A stretch of DNA of 64,000 nucleotides. It comes from Serilophus lunatus (Eukaryota > Chordata > Aves > Passeriformes > Eurylaimidae). The notes under the pieces were generated by a model. It did no database searches, was not told the origin of the DNA, and saw only the letters and a list, made by a program, of their open reading frames with translations. The stretch's first letter is position 1. Each line of letters opens with the position of its first letter. Positions 36,946-48,683 of the stretch are shown here, in pieces. The translations under genes were made by a program, and so were the position numbers. The stretch covers positions 1,507,041 through 1,571,040 of the forward strand of contig VXBA01002873.1 of the NCBI GenBank assembly GCA_013399895.1. The letters are read 5' to 3'.

Positions 36946-39900
36946 TAAAAAACCCACTCCCAATACAATGTTTTACACCAAGGCCTAAATCATCAATGAA
37001 ACCTAGGCCACTAGTTGACCTTGATTATTATGACCACCCTCACCCTGACCTTCCTCGCACCCAAATTCTCATGGCTTATTGAAGTTCAGGCTCCTGAACT
37101 ATGTTTTAGGTGCATCCATATCCGGCCTTGTCCTGTGCTGTCCTGATTTGGTGACTAGTTTCCCTGGATGAACCTCAAGCCTTGTATTGTGTCTCCAGAC
37201 GCATCTCCTATTGCTCCTGACTGGCACTTCTAGGTGGACATCGGATTTCTTTAATTACCTCACCATGTCTGGCCCTGTAAATAGACCCTAAGTGTAACCC
37301 AGCTGTGTCCTCTGATATTTTGGGACTGCCCTGGCTGTGTAGCACTTGGCTCCCATCTCGTCCTCTCTCTTGGAGAAATGCTGCTCTTGCTGATATTGGT
37401 TATCTTTTCCCCTAGCAAAACCTTAACCTTGAACCTAGAAACTGAGCACTTGAGGACAGCATTTACAGAAGGCAGCACGCTCAGTTAGAAGCTATCTCAT
37501 GCAAACCACAGGGAATCATTAGGAAAATAGACATAAAACCCAGGTAGGTCTTCCTGTAGTTCAGGATTAGCTCACTTAGAGCTTATGCCTTATGAAGGGG
37601 CATTCTGGAACAGATCCAAGCCCATTATTTTGTCTCTTTCAATGACAAATATTAGATGTTCAGAAAAGCATATAAAACCCCAGTACATATTGAAAGTTTA
37701 TTACTTGCATACAGTTCTAGAGGTATATAGGTATAGGAATGTCTGAGACAAGGTGCCATCAAATTTTTATGTTTAATAGCCCCAAGTGGGCATACACCTT
37801 CTTGTGACCTTTTGAGTCTGTTCAGATGTTAGACCTCTACAGTGTCCCACAGTGATGAGTGCCACTGTGAAGTTCATTGTATGGAAAAGTGTATCCTTTA
37901 ACTGCAAGCCTACTGCATGGATGCTTTCTGCTTCTCACACTATCAGATCAGAAACCAAACCTCAAGCAAAACCATAAGAAAACTCAAGACAAAGCAGATC
38001 AAGAGGAAAAAGAAGCAATAGGCATGGTTGACAATTCCCAAGCTGTAAAGCAGGTGAATAGCATTACGTGTGTCCTCCTGCACTTTTATGATTCAGATAA
38101 CCAGGGTACGTGTTCCAGAAAATGCACTACATCCCTGAGGAAGATCAGGCCAAAGCTACTTGTTTTTTTCTTTTCAGCAGAATCCAAGTGACAGAGTTCA
38201 AATCTGGATGTGCTTTATTTGTGTGTGAGGTAAACACTGGAGCCAGTAAGGGTTCCTGGGTGAAGTCAGCATAAATGCAAGGCATGCCTTCCCACGGTGC
38301 ACGCTTTTTTGTAAGAGCAGTAAAACAACAAACAGACCCACAAGAAATAACAAGAAATAAAACACTTTGTGTTCTAATCTATCATGAATGTTTATCTAGT
38401 AAATACACAGTTCAAGTGCCTGAACTATCCAGATTGATTTAATTTTTTTAAAAATCTTGTGTGCAGGCCATGTTCTAAGGGGGGGCAGGCTTTATTATAA
38501 TACATGACACGTTGCTTCCCTGGCTGCTCAGCAGAGCTTTTGAACAGAGCTTTAAAGACCTTGTTTCACTGGGAGGAACCACCCACTTGCATTGCCTGGG
38601 TAGCAGAGCTCACTTCATGAAACAAGCAGGAGCTCTTGTCCTTCATGCAGGGCTTTAGTATTTATTTCTTTGGATGTCTAATCACTAAGGTTACTGGAAA
38701 ATGTTCACTCTGACAAAAAAATTTTCCCTGTTCCGCCATTTTCACTTCAGTTCAGTCAAGATGTGACAGGCTCTGATAGCTTTAAACAGTAGCTGGTGGC
38801 ATTTCAGCAATTGCTGGCTGTCAGTCCACATTCACCTATTGAAGCTTACTGTTTTACTTTGAAATGAAGCAGACAGGTTAAAATGACTATCAAACAGAAA
38901 TCAAACATTCTGCACTATTCTAATGATCGAGTTGTTCAGTGAAGTTTGCCCAAGGGCACAAACAATACTCTATTTTTTTATCTAAAACATACCATTTTCC
39001 CCTCTAGTCTAAAGAATAGTCTAATACTAAATGTCATTTAGCACAGGAGTAATGGACATTACCAGCACATATCCTAGGTTTAAAGGAAAATAGTCTGACA
39101 ATCTACCTTTAAGTATTACCTTGTTAGCCAGATTTGAAAAGAGCAGACTGTTATCAAAAATGCTTTACTAAAATTAATTTAGCATAAATCATAAAAGTAT
39201 TTGAAGACATCCCTCTTCCCACTTACACCAAAATATTTTAGTGTAATGATTAAATCAAAAATACATTTGCCTCTATTTCCAGTACTCTTAAAAACTTAGC
39301 TATTTTCCCTTACAAAAGGGGAAATACAGCCTTTAGAATAACCCTTTGTTCACTCAGAATACTGATGTTTTCTATGTTCTGCACTTTTATAGGCCAAATT
39401 CCTGCTTTAGCTCCGTGTTACCGTGGTGTTCAGTACAATCAGGTCTGTCTGACTGTTAAATTAGTTCAAGTCTACTAGGAATAATGCCTTGGATTAGTGT
39501 TCTACTGATATTTAACCTGAAAGGCTATGTTTATGAGAAAACACTGATATCATTTCACCCCACTATATGCTGCTGCTTTTAGCGGCATAACAAAGAATAG
39601 AAGATGAAACAACAGACAAATTCTGCAGTTTTTGTATCTGACTTCTTTTCCTGAGCTCTGGTTTCACCTACGCAAGTCTGCCATCAGCACTATTTTGTCC
39701 TTTAAGAAGGCCAAACTACTCATTTTTTCCCTACTGACTTGCAAAACACCCACTAATACATTGCTAGTCTACTGTATATTATTAGTTATTTAACTGTTTG
39801 TGTCACTAAAAAAGTCTGTAAAAAAATTGTGTTTTCTGGTTATACCAGTTTTCAAAAATTCTATTTGCCATTTTCTTCAGAAGCTAACAACATTTTCTAA

Positions 39901-40136
39901 TAAGAAAGTAAAACATCTTAATGTATTTTTTATGGTAATCTCCAGATCAAAACATAGGCCAGACTGATTTTATTTATTTCTCTGTTAGATTAAAAGACAA
40001 CATGTTACCCTGAAATGCTAGAAGTTATGCAATAAATCAAAGACCAAAATCATAATAATCATAAATCAAATCACCTGAAGATCAGAGTCATGAGCCATCT
40101 GAACTTCCTGGCTAAAACAATGGGATTCCTCTGTAA

Positions 40137-40141
40137 CCTTG
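40137..40141. repeat. Target-site duplication, left copy (ccttg)
   Basis: These five bases just before the TGTC terminus of the LTR match cctag at 40697-40701 with one mismatch, as expected for an old 5-bp duplication. Confidence 0.6.
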
Positions 40142-40696
40142 TGTCATGGTTTAAGTACAGGTGGCAACTAAGTACCACACAGCTGCTTGCTTACTCTCCC
40201 CATCCTCAGGTAGGATGGGGAGGAGGACTGGAAAAAAAAGGTAAAACTTGTGGGTTGAGATATGAACAACTTAATAATTAAAAAAAAAGTAAAATATACC
40301 TACTCTGACAAGAAATATTGCACTGAGGAGGAGACAGAGAGGATTATCCCCAAGAGAAATAAGTGATGCACAACACAGTTGCTCATCACCTGCTGACCAA
40401 TTCCTGAGCAGCGATCAGCCACTATCCAGCCAGCTCCTCCCACTTCTATACTGGGCATGATGTTCTGTGGTATGGAATATCCCTTGGATAGTTCAGATCA
40501 GCTGTCCTGGCTGTGCCCCCTACTAACTTCTTCTACACCTGCTTGCATGCAAAGCATGAAAAACTGAAAAGTCCTTGACTTAGAGTAAGCAACAACCAAA
40601 ATATCAGCATGTTAGTAACGTTGTTCTCCTACTAAATCCAAAACACAGCACTATACCAGCTACTAAGAATAAAATTATCCCAACTGAAATCAGACA
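40142..40696 (-). mobile_element. Solo LTR of an avian endogenous retrovirus, minus orientation
   Basis: A 555-base element with TGTC...GACA ends and a near-perfect 5-bp target duplication (ccttg/cctag). Read on the minus strand it follows the layout of a common neoavian ERV LTR. It has a TGTCTGATTTCAGTTGGG start, a block with 'ggatattccataccac', a TATA-like tatagaag (complement of 40443-40450), a polyadenylation region decayed to attaag (near 40272), and a TTTAAACCATGACA-like end. No internal retroviral genes adjoin it, so it is a solo LTR left by recombination between two LTRs. Many substitutions and small indels point to an old insertion. The class (ERVL- or ERVK-like) is not determined. 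Confidence 0.85.
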
Positions 40697-40701
40697 CCTA
40701 G

Positions 40702-40933
40702 TTCACTGCAATGCTAAATTTAGCCTTTCTCTGATTATGTCCTATCTTAATGATTTTGTATATGCTGAGCGTCCACTTCCATTCAAATTTAAGCAACCTT
40801 ATTGCAAATAATTCTCCATTCAGCCTTATGATCCATCTGAAAAATAAGCCTTCAATTTCAGCAGCCTCTGGAAGACAAAATCCTACATCATAATCATAAC
40901 CCAGGTATGTCTGCAGAGCTACCAGGAAACAGC
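40702..40933. other. Spacer between two solo LTRs
   Basis: About 230 bases of AT-rich single-copy-looking DNA between the two LTR target duplications. No feature is seen. Confidence 0.6.
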
Positions 40934-41029
40934 CATCTTGTAGCTGTTTGAAAAACGAGGCTTTTGAAGGGGGGTGTAAGAGAGCAATCCACCTACCTGA
41001 TTTAAAATTCAATTTTCCTCAAAAGCTGT

Positions 41030-41480
41030 TTCAGGAAGGGGGGTTGCCCTCAGCCTGGATGGAGCGGGGACGGGCGGCGGCTCATCACCCCAGGCTTCCT
41101 GAGAGCATGGGGGTCTGCTCTCCCTGTACCCACGGGGGCCAGGACAGAGCGGGGACTGCACCAGTCCCAGTGCCCCCGGGGTCGGGGCCGGGGCCGGCTC
41201 CGCGCCCTCCAGGCTCCTGGCAGCGGGCGGGGCCAGAGCGGGGTGGCAGTTTCTAGCCCCCTGTCCCCGCCGCTCCTGGGAGCACGGGGGCCCTTCCCTG
41301 CGAAGTGTGCCGCCAGGACCGTCCCTTCCCGCATGGGCATAGTGGCTTCCCGGGGAAAGCAGCAGCCTGGGGGCACGGCTACGGGGAAGCCCCAGTGTCC
41401 CTCCGGGGGGCAGCAGCTCCTCACCCCCACCCTGGAGCGCGGGCAGCAGCACACAGCCCCGGGTCAGCCGTGGCCGGGAA
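41030..41480. promoter_or_regulatory. CpG-island-like block inside an LTR
   Basis: Dense CpG and GC-box-like runs (ggggcggg and gggccgggg types) inside the 5' half of the LTR, in a region otherwise strongly AT-rich. Its position matches the U3 promoter part. It could be an active or former promoter, but nothing in the sequence shows transcription. Confidence 0.4.
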
Positions 41481-42150
41481 TTTCAGCACCATGGCTGCTA
41501 ACGGACACTGATAGAGAGCTAGCCCTGGCACTGTGGTGGTGCTGTGGTATCTCTGAGGTGCTGCCACCATGAAAACAAAGATGGCGCCTAACGACTGAAA
41601 CTCATGAGTTCTTCATCGAGAAAACACCGGAATTGAGGCGGGACCCAACTGGCTGGACGAATGGGGAGCCAGCTTGGCCAGGAAGAAGATATTCACGCAA
41701 GACGGAAAGGCTTCGAAGTCGAGGCATGGCCCTGCCCCGCTCTTTTTTTCAGCTGCCACTGGGAGGAGAAGGATCAGAGCCCCGGTGTCCAGCGCCCACA
41801 GGCCACAGCGGGATTCCACCCATTTCTCTCAACCTGGGAGCTGTTTCCAGCTTGCTAGCAAGTATCCTTCGGAAAGGGGAGAGAGGGAATCGTTTTCACC
41901 TCTGTTTGTGTTTTTCAGGGAGTTTGGAGGGCCCGAAGTCCTTCAGAGAGGGAAAAGAAGGAGACACCCTTTCCTACCCTTCCTCCCTGTTCCTTTCAAC
42001 TAGTCATCTGGCTGAAAGGAACAGTTCCCTTCCTTTCTTTGGGGTTTTTTCCCTTTTTGTGTGCTTTTTTTTTCTTGAGTGTTGGGAGTCCCTCAATGTA
42101 ATTCTGGGGTCTCCTGTGGGTTATTTCTTCCTCCAATTTAATTCCCCTGG

Positions 42151-42156
42151 AATAAA
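42151..42156 (+). terminator. LTR polyadenylation signal AATAAA
   Basis: A canonical hexamer 90 bases from the 3' terminus of the 1308-base LTR. It is followed by T-rich sequence (agttttccgtcacttttatt) that could serve as the downstream element. Confidence 0.55.
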
Positions 42157-42251
42157 TTCTTCACCTGCTGAAAAATTCTATTCAGTTTTCCGTCACTTTT
42201 ATTGAACCTGCCCCCTGAACGCTAAAAGGTGGATTAAACCGCCACACATCT

Positions 42252-43550
42252 GCATTCAGTTCAGGCACACACCTCCATGCAGGCCTGTGCTTGCAGCCCT
42301 TCAGGCCCCCAAGCTAATTTATTCTTGATCATTCCTAAAATCATTTCCCAGAAGGTCTGAGAATCAGTGGAGCTTACTAACCCTGGCAGAAATATGCACC
42401 CAGAGAGAACTGCAGAATCCTGAATTTTAATGCTAATGTTTAACTGGGGTATCAGCAGGCACTGCAGAAAGCCTATGGAAGATACAGGCTCCTGATGTCT
42501 TTGGCCACCTCAGTCAGATTTATGTATTAATATAGTAATTAGTGAGATAAAGTGTTTACACATACCATTTGCCTGGCAGCAAAAAAGGTGCAGGGGCTAT
42601 TTGCCTGATGGTCATCTTATGCCCAGGAGATACATATCCTGGTACTACAAACCCTGGCTAGATTTCTACATGCAGAACAAACGCTCTTGCCTGGAGTATT
42701 TTTCTAGTACTCCCAAAGAAATGAAACTGGATTGAGACTTTAAGAGAACAAAAGATTTTTTTCACGTTACCATGTGAAAACTTCAGGAACTTTCTAGAGT
42801 TGAAGAGCGTGCAAAGCTGCTATGGAGATACAGGCTTAATCTTGCTTGAGACAAGGACAGAAGCAACAACATTAATTCCTTATGTGCAGTCATTATTTAG
42901 GTTAGTTGATGAATGTTAACTGTTAGCAGTTGCTATAAAACCAATCTACAAATCCAGGAAGTTACAGATAAATATTCCATAGCTATATAGTGCTACACAT
43001 ACTACCACCACACTAGACAGTGTTCTTCATTTCTATTTCAAGTTTGGAAATCTGCGACTGGTTTCCAAAGGAAGCCAGTCTTATTTTAAGATAAAGGAAA
43101 AATTGTGATCACTCTGCAAGTCTTAATTACTATGGAGACTGAACACAACCAGAGAAGGTAACGTTTCAGCTTAGACAAGTGCTGTGCAGACAGACATCAG
43201 AGAGAGAGAAGACCTTCGGCCTAATGAGGATCCTTCCCGTCATTTAAATAATCCATAGAACAGTGCTGATCAGAGAGGAGGTCTACAGCCTTGATATGTG
43301 CTTTATCAATTTTGTTTCTCAATTAATTTATTGTCCTGTTTTGAAGCCTGAGAATAGCAATACAATTTCAGGAATGACTAAGTCAAAGCGTTGATAATTT
43401 TAAGAACAATCCACTTTGAACAATTATTTTCAGTGGTTGCCGTATCTTTTTATGTCATTTGCTGAGATCAACTAAGATAGGCAAAGTAATAAATTTTTGG
43501 TTTCTCTTAGCCCGAGACTACCTATAATTTTTAAATTGCAGCCCCCTAAA
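42252..43550. other. Intergenic DNA with no recognised gene
   Basis: AT-rich unique-looking DNA between the large LTR and a CR1. No exon or repeat is recognised. Confidence 0.5.
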
Positions 43551-43980
43551 TGATAGAATCATACAATTGTTTGGGATGGAAGGTATCTTAAAGATAATCT
43601 AGTTCAAATCCCCCTGCCCTGGACAGAGGCACCTGCCACTAGACTAGGTTGCTCAAAGCCCCATCCAACCAGGCCTTGAACAATTCCAGGGATAGGACAC
43701 CCACCACTTCTCTGGGCAACCTGTTCCACTTCCTCACTATTTTCACAGTTAAGAATTTCTTCCTACTATCTTATCTAAGCCTACTCTCACTTTAAAGCCA
43801 TTCTGCTTTGTCCAATCAGTACATGTACTTATCAAGAGTCCCCCTATAGCTTCTGTAGCCCCCTTTAGGTACTGGAAGGTACTGTAAGGTCTCCCCAGCA
43901 CCTTCTCTTCTCCAGGCGGAACAACCCCAGCTCTCTCAGGCTGTCTTCAGAAGAGAGGTGTTCCGATCCACTGGTCATCC
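43551..43980 (-). mobile_element. CR1 LINE, 3' end, minus orientation
   Basis: The plus strand starts with tgatagaatcatacaattgt, tttgggatgg and the aatctagttcaaatccccct block. It continues through aggacacccaccacttctct, gggcaacctgttccacttcc and aagaatttcttcctactatc to ccaggcggaacaaccccagc, tctctcaggctgtcttc. This is the inverted CR1 3' end of a subfamily different from those at 20868 and 47581. The frame is broken many times, and a duplicated ggtactggaaggtact segment near 43868 is private to this copy. Confidence 0.93.
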
Positions 43981-46900
43981 AGATCAGGTAATTTTACAGA
44001 GATATTTATGTCCAACCAGAGATACGCTATTTATCGCTACAAGGTTTCATTAAAAAGAAGTGTGAATTTCAGCAGACTTCAGTAAGGACTGCAGAAGCAG
44101 AGCCTACCAAGAAGCACAGCTGTTCTCCAGCACTGCAGGCTGAGCTGCCCAGCTCTGGGGAGCCCCAGGCTCAGTGTTGATTTTCATGTCAATCTCCTAT
44201 CATCAATCATCTATGATTTGTGTTTTTAACCCATCACCTAACCAAACACCACTAAAATCAGATGTCTCACACTGAGTAGAGTCCTGCTAATTCTTCTTTT
44301 TCGTATTTGTACTTTTTCTGTAAGAATGTATGTAAAGTAACATTATAAGTCAGAAGTTTTTCTTTTATGTTTTAGAAGAGATCAGAGTCCATCAAAAAAG
44401 AAGCACATTTCCTCATGCTTTATTGTACCACTCTGAGATGGCAAATAGTTATTCATTAGTTCAATATTACTTTGCAAGTATCTCTGAAATGCCAAAAATA
44501 TATTTTCAAATTGTCAAAATAATGGAGATTATTATTAAAGATTATGAGGCTTTTTATGTAAGGTCTGTTTTATCACCTCAAAAAGATGACATGCATGACT
44601 TCTGAATTTCCCACATTTATAAAATAAGGTGATTAGAGCTGCTTGGATTCCAGACTAGGAAGAGGCTGGAAACTGAAACACAGAGAAATAGCCCACATTT
44701 TGCATTGGCAGCTATTCATGATTATTGTTATTTTCAGCCAGCAGTGACTCTTGAAAAATCAGCATGGGTTTCCCTTGCAGGAGTTGTTTGTGCCGAAATC
44801 ATATGTGATCACACAGGCCAAAGAAGAACAGGTTTTCATGTCTTTTCTCAGGCATTGAACCCAAATAAGGGTTGACAAATAGTTTTGTCATTATATCCAT
44901 ACTTGTGAGATAAAAAAATAAAACTAGAAACCTCGCTGTAAGTAAAAAAGTGAAATAGAGATGCAGAGGGAAGATAGAAAAAAAATTCTGTGCTGGAAGA
45001 ATTTAAATATTCATTGGAAAGAGAAAGCAAGAGATTTACTCCTGAGTGCTTGTCTAGCTACGTGTTCCCCAACAACAAGAGATTTTGCTCCTGTACTGGA
45101 AGGAATGCAGCAGGAAGGGCTACCAGGAAGGGGTGAGGCACATGGGACTCCAGGAGAGGCTGAAGGTGCTGGCCTTTATTTATGCAAAGTGCAGTAGGTC
45201 CAGCAAGAAGACAGACATTGTATGTTTGGACTGGCAGGTTTTCTTGGGGCTGAGGTTCATGCTGCGCCCCAGCTTCTGCTTAAACTGTTTCTGTCCACTA
45301 GAACCACCTGCACTTTTTTCAACCATGCCTCTACCTGATTCCAAATAGGAAAATCTAAGCATAAAGCTCTATTACACTTCCACCTGAAAATAATTAAAAG
45401 CTCAAGGGTATTTTAATAAGAATTTGCATTTTTTTAGGACCTCAGAGACAGCCTTAATTAGTCTGATCTTCTGCAGGCACTTAATTAAAGCAGATTGAGC
45501 AACAGCATCATCTTAGCTTGTAGTTCACACTAGGATTTTTCTATAGTTTCAGCAGATACAAAACTCAGCCCACAAACTTATCCTTACAGTCAGCACAATC
45601 TGTCTGCAAGAGTCTGGGTTTGCTGAACTGTTTCCACTTCAGTTAAAAAAGAAATCAATTAAAACAAAACAAACAAAAATCCCAACTAAAGCAGTGCTAA
45701 ACTTAGGGTCTGTTCACAGAATGGAATAAGATACTGTTTTAAATATCGTGAATCTAGCTCTAAACAATCTTATACATTTATATACATGACCATACCATTG
45801 CACAGAACTGTTAGGAACCACCTCACAAGTAACAGAGATGAAACTAGCACAGCTTATGCCTTGAGCATTTCACCATGTATAGGATCTTCTCAGCATGTTG
45901 TACCAAATGTTTCAACTACAGAAAGTCATCATATGCTACAACCATAGCATGTCACGAAATGTCAAGGGCATTGCCATATTTCAGACCCACTCAGATTTCC
46001 TAAGCACAACTCCCAGAGGACCTTGGAAATGTGTGGCACCTTGTCATCTAAAGAAGTGTTAAAACCAAACAAAAACCTTTTCACAATCTTTGCTCAGCTG
46101 TTAGGAGTGTCTGGGAAGAAAATTTTATCTTGACCTTAAATCAGTTTAACTATGAACATATAAGCAAAATCTAGTATGTGGTGCCACAAGAGCGCGGACG
46201 CTTTTCTTATTTATGGTCAATCTGCTGTAGTTCACAAAAAGTCACCTGAATATTGGATCGAGAGGAGGTTTTTCGTGCTCGACCATTCTCACCTTACCTC
46301 CAAACAGGACCAGCTGTAAACAGAGGATTAGTACAATAAAAATATAGTGAAGACAAAGTAATCTAGTGTCCTTCCAATGAGGACAGCTCATTCATTTGGA
46401 CACTGTACTATCTGGGAACTGATGTGTTACTGCTACTTAAAAAAATTCAGCCAACCGTAGCGTTGGGCTTATCTGTAAGTGACCCACCAAGCAGGTACTT
46501 GCATGACTTTTTAAACCCTGTTAAGTCTTCTATGTGATAAATGTTCATGCAGAATGTAGTATTAGGGTGATACACATGTGAAAAACCTTTCCAGGTCAAA
46601 TATAAGACCAAAAGCTCACTTTTTTTTTTTTTTTTAATGGTGTCTGCATTAATAAGTATCCAGGGACTTACTTCTTCTTAACTGATACAACATGTATTTT
46701 GCATGCTGCAAAGTTTAGCACATGTTAAATTTCTAAAGAAATAGCAACAATGAAAAGCAATGCTTAACTCCCAGAGCTACCGGGTATTTTTTTCTGTTTT
46801 TGCAAGATAATGTCTTTTAGCATCAAGACTCATGTGTGTGCATCCACTTCCCAACATATAACTTGTTTCATGAAAGAAAAAAAAAACAAACCCTCAAACT

Positions 46901-47580
46901 TTCTGCTTTCTGCTGTCTTTATTAGCCTTAATTTGCATTTGTACACTTTTGTTCAAGCCACAGCCATGAATCAGCATCACACTGTAATGAGCACTGCACA
47001 AATAGAATGAAAAATATCTTCTCTACCTTAAATAATTTATAATTTAAGATTGTAGGGCGAATTATAGTGAATGCTAAAGTATCTTTCTATCCAAAAACAT
47101 AAACAAGGGCAAATACATTCAGATCCAAAGCTCCTGAAGTTTTCACTCATTTCTCATTTGAGAAGAAAAACACTGAGAACCCTTAACTAAATGAGGAGAG
47201 AGTTAATTTACCTTTTCTCAAATCGCACACAGCTTTTGAACAAAATTGGGGCCATTTGTCTTGCTTGTCTCTGATGTCTGCCTGCTTTTCAAGGCTCTTT
47301 GACTCTTTCCCTCAGCCTGTTGGAAGGAACTTTTCTTTAAGTACTAGAAATTGGTTTAACTAATTTACACAGAAAATAAGTTGTTTGCATGCACCAAATC
47401 ATGATCAGAATTGGTTATATAATGAGGGACAAGGTAGAAAACACTCCAATAGACTAGGAATTAACTTGGAGTTGGAGTGAATGACAGAGAAGAATGATGT
47501 TTTATGGAATGTATAAAAAAGGGAGACAAAATGTGGTCAATGAAAAGTCAAGAGTTGCTAGACAACAGTGGTCTAAGTAT
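43981..47580. other. Intergenic DNA with no recognised gene
   Basis: AT-rich. Contains a T16 run (46620-46635) and a small cluster of CpG-bearing motifs (46186-46285). Open frames near 44961-45348 are short and unrecognised. Confidence 0.5.
46620..46635. repeat. T16 homopolymer
   Basis: Sixteen consecutive T. Confidence 0.9.
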
Positions 47581-47637
47581 CACAGAATCACAGAATTAAC
47601 GACGTTGGAAAAGACTGTAGAGATCATCAAGCCCAAT

Positions 47638-47675
47638 CTATTACCTATTACCGAACCTATTACCGACCTATTACC
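47638..47675. repeat. Four-fold cctattac repeat inside CR1
   Basis: Four copies of a cctattac-type unit with short variable spacers, in a part of the CR1 3' region that normally holds one. Confidence 0.75.
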
Positions 47676-47689
47676 CAACACCGTCTCAT

Positions 47690-48288
47690 CATCTAAATCA
47701 GGGCACTAAGTGCATCATCCAATCTCTTCTTAAACACATCCAGGGACGGTGACTCCATCACCTCCCTGGGCAGCCTAATCCAATGGGAAATCACTCTGTC
47801 TGTAAAAAAGTTTTTCCTAATATCCAGTTTAAGCCTCCCTTGATGCAGCCTAAGACTGTGTGCTCTTCTTCTGGTTGCCTGAGAGAAGAGACCGACACCC
47901 ACCTGTCTACAACCTCCCTTAAGATAGGGTCTCCTCTGAGCCTCCTCTTCTCCAGGCCAAACAACCACAGCTCTCTCAGTCGTTCCCCATAGGGCTTGTG
48001 CTCCAGCCCCTTCATCATCCTCATTGCCCTTCTCTGGACATACTCAAGTATCTCAATGTCTTTCTTAAACTGAGGGGCCCAGAACTGGACACAGTACTCA
48101 AGGTGTGGCCTCTCCAGTGCTGAATACATACTGACTACTTTCCTAGTCCTACTGGCGACACTATTCTTAATAAAGACCAAGATGCCATTGGACTTCTTGG
48201 GCACCTGAGTACACTGCTGGCTCATATTAAGTTTCCTATCAACCAGTACTCCCAAGTCCCTCTCCACCTGACCACTTTCCAGCCAATA
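47690..48288 (-). pseudogene. CR1 ORF2 C-terminal fragment, frameshifted
   Basis: Read on the minus strand, an open frame gives VERDLGVLVDRKLNMSQQC, then YSALERPHLEYCVQFWAPQ, then LEYVQRRAMRMMKGLEHKPYG. This is the region just after the reverse-transcriptase core of CR1 ORF2. Around 47840-47950 the meaningful frame changes. The second frame carries RRAHSLRLHQGRLKLDIRKN and HWIRLPREVMESPSLDVF, the normal CR1 C-terminus, and ends with ALSALI near 47693. One indel therefore breaks the protein. The catalytic reverse-transcriptase and endonuclease parts are absent by 5' truncation, so this is a dead copy. Confidence 0.88.
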
Positions 48289-48662
48289 GATGTATGTATA
48301 TATGCGTGTGTGAAACATGTGAAGGAAAAGCAAAGAGGTCTAGTGCACGGGTGCTAATGAAACCAGGTTTCCTATTGAAGTCTGTCTCCTGTTTGATGAT
48401 TCTGTGAGGCCTCTCCTGTCTGGACTCCCTAATGAAGCACAAGCTCCAACTGCCTAAGCAGTCAGACAAACACAATTTTTCTGCACCTTTTTCTGCCTTC
48501 CTGTTTTTATGGGCCTCAGAGAAACTTTGCTATTAAATTGTATTGAAAGCAACTGATGGATACATTCTAGGAAATGAATGGATGCACAGACAAATATATC
48601 AGTCCTGCACAGCATGGTTAACCATGGATAAGCCTCCAATCTCTTCAGAGGTGGAAAGATAA

Positions 48663-48683
48663 AAACAACAACAACAACAACAA
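48663..48683. repeat. (ACA)n microsatellite
   Basis: Six to seven tandem aca units within aaaaacaacaacaacaacaa. Confidence 0.9.

Larger units (their letters stand above)
30276..40136. other. Intergenic DNA with no recognised gene
   Basis: About 10 kb of AT-rich DNA. Notable only for a near-exact duplicated block with gcaaatttgc palindromes (30770-30809), an A/C-rich tract (31689-31768), an A12/C13 tract (36887-36945) followed by an unclassified C-richer block to about 37470, and a G7 run near 38480. No coding exon is recognised. Confidence 0.5.
40939..42246 (+). mobile_element. 1308-base CpG-rich solo LTR, plus orientation
   Basis: Bounded by a perfect 5-bp duplication catct (40934-40938 and 42247-42251), directly next to TG and CA ends. 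The ends are inverted repeats: the left end reads TGTAGCTGTTTGA and the right end, read inverted, TGTGGCGGTTTAA (10 of 13 match). An AATAAA at 42151-42156 lies 90 bases before the 3' end, fitting a short R-U5 and fixing the plus orientation. The first half (about 41030-41480) is very GC- and CpG-rich; the second half is pyrimidine-rich. Long open frames inside (for example 41633-42205) follow from base composition and resemble no gag, pol or env. No internal region or second LTR is found. The length is large for an avian LTR, and the family is unidentified. Confidence 0.75.
47581..48290 (-). mobile_element. CR1 LINE, about 710-base 3' part, minus orientation
   Basis: The best preserved CR1 in the window. 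It begins on the plus strand with the inverted 3' tail (cacagaatcacagaattaac, then ttggaaaagactgtagagat) and runs through the whole C-terminal part of ORF2 to about 48290, where it is 5'-truncated. A private expansion of cctattacc units (47638-47675) sits near the tail. The encoded part is described in the separate entry for the broken reading frame. Confidence 0.95.

Noticed and set aside
38190..38210. B-box-like agttcaaatct as part of a tRNA gene or tRNA-derived SINE
   Set aside because: No A box at the right distance and no cloverleaf can be drawn.
41009..42205. Several overlapping open frames of 100-190 codons
   Set aside because: They lie inside the GC-rich solo LTR, overlap in many frames, and are low-complexity Pro/Gly/Arg or Ser-rich sequence without known domains.
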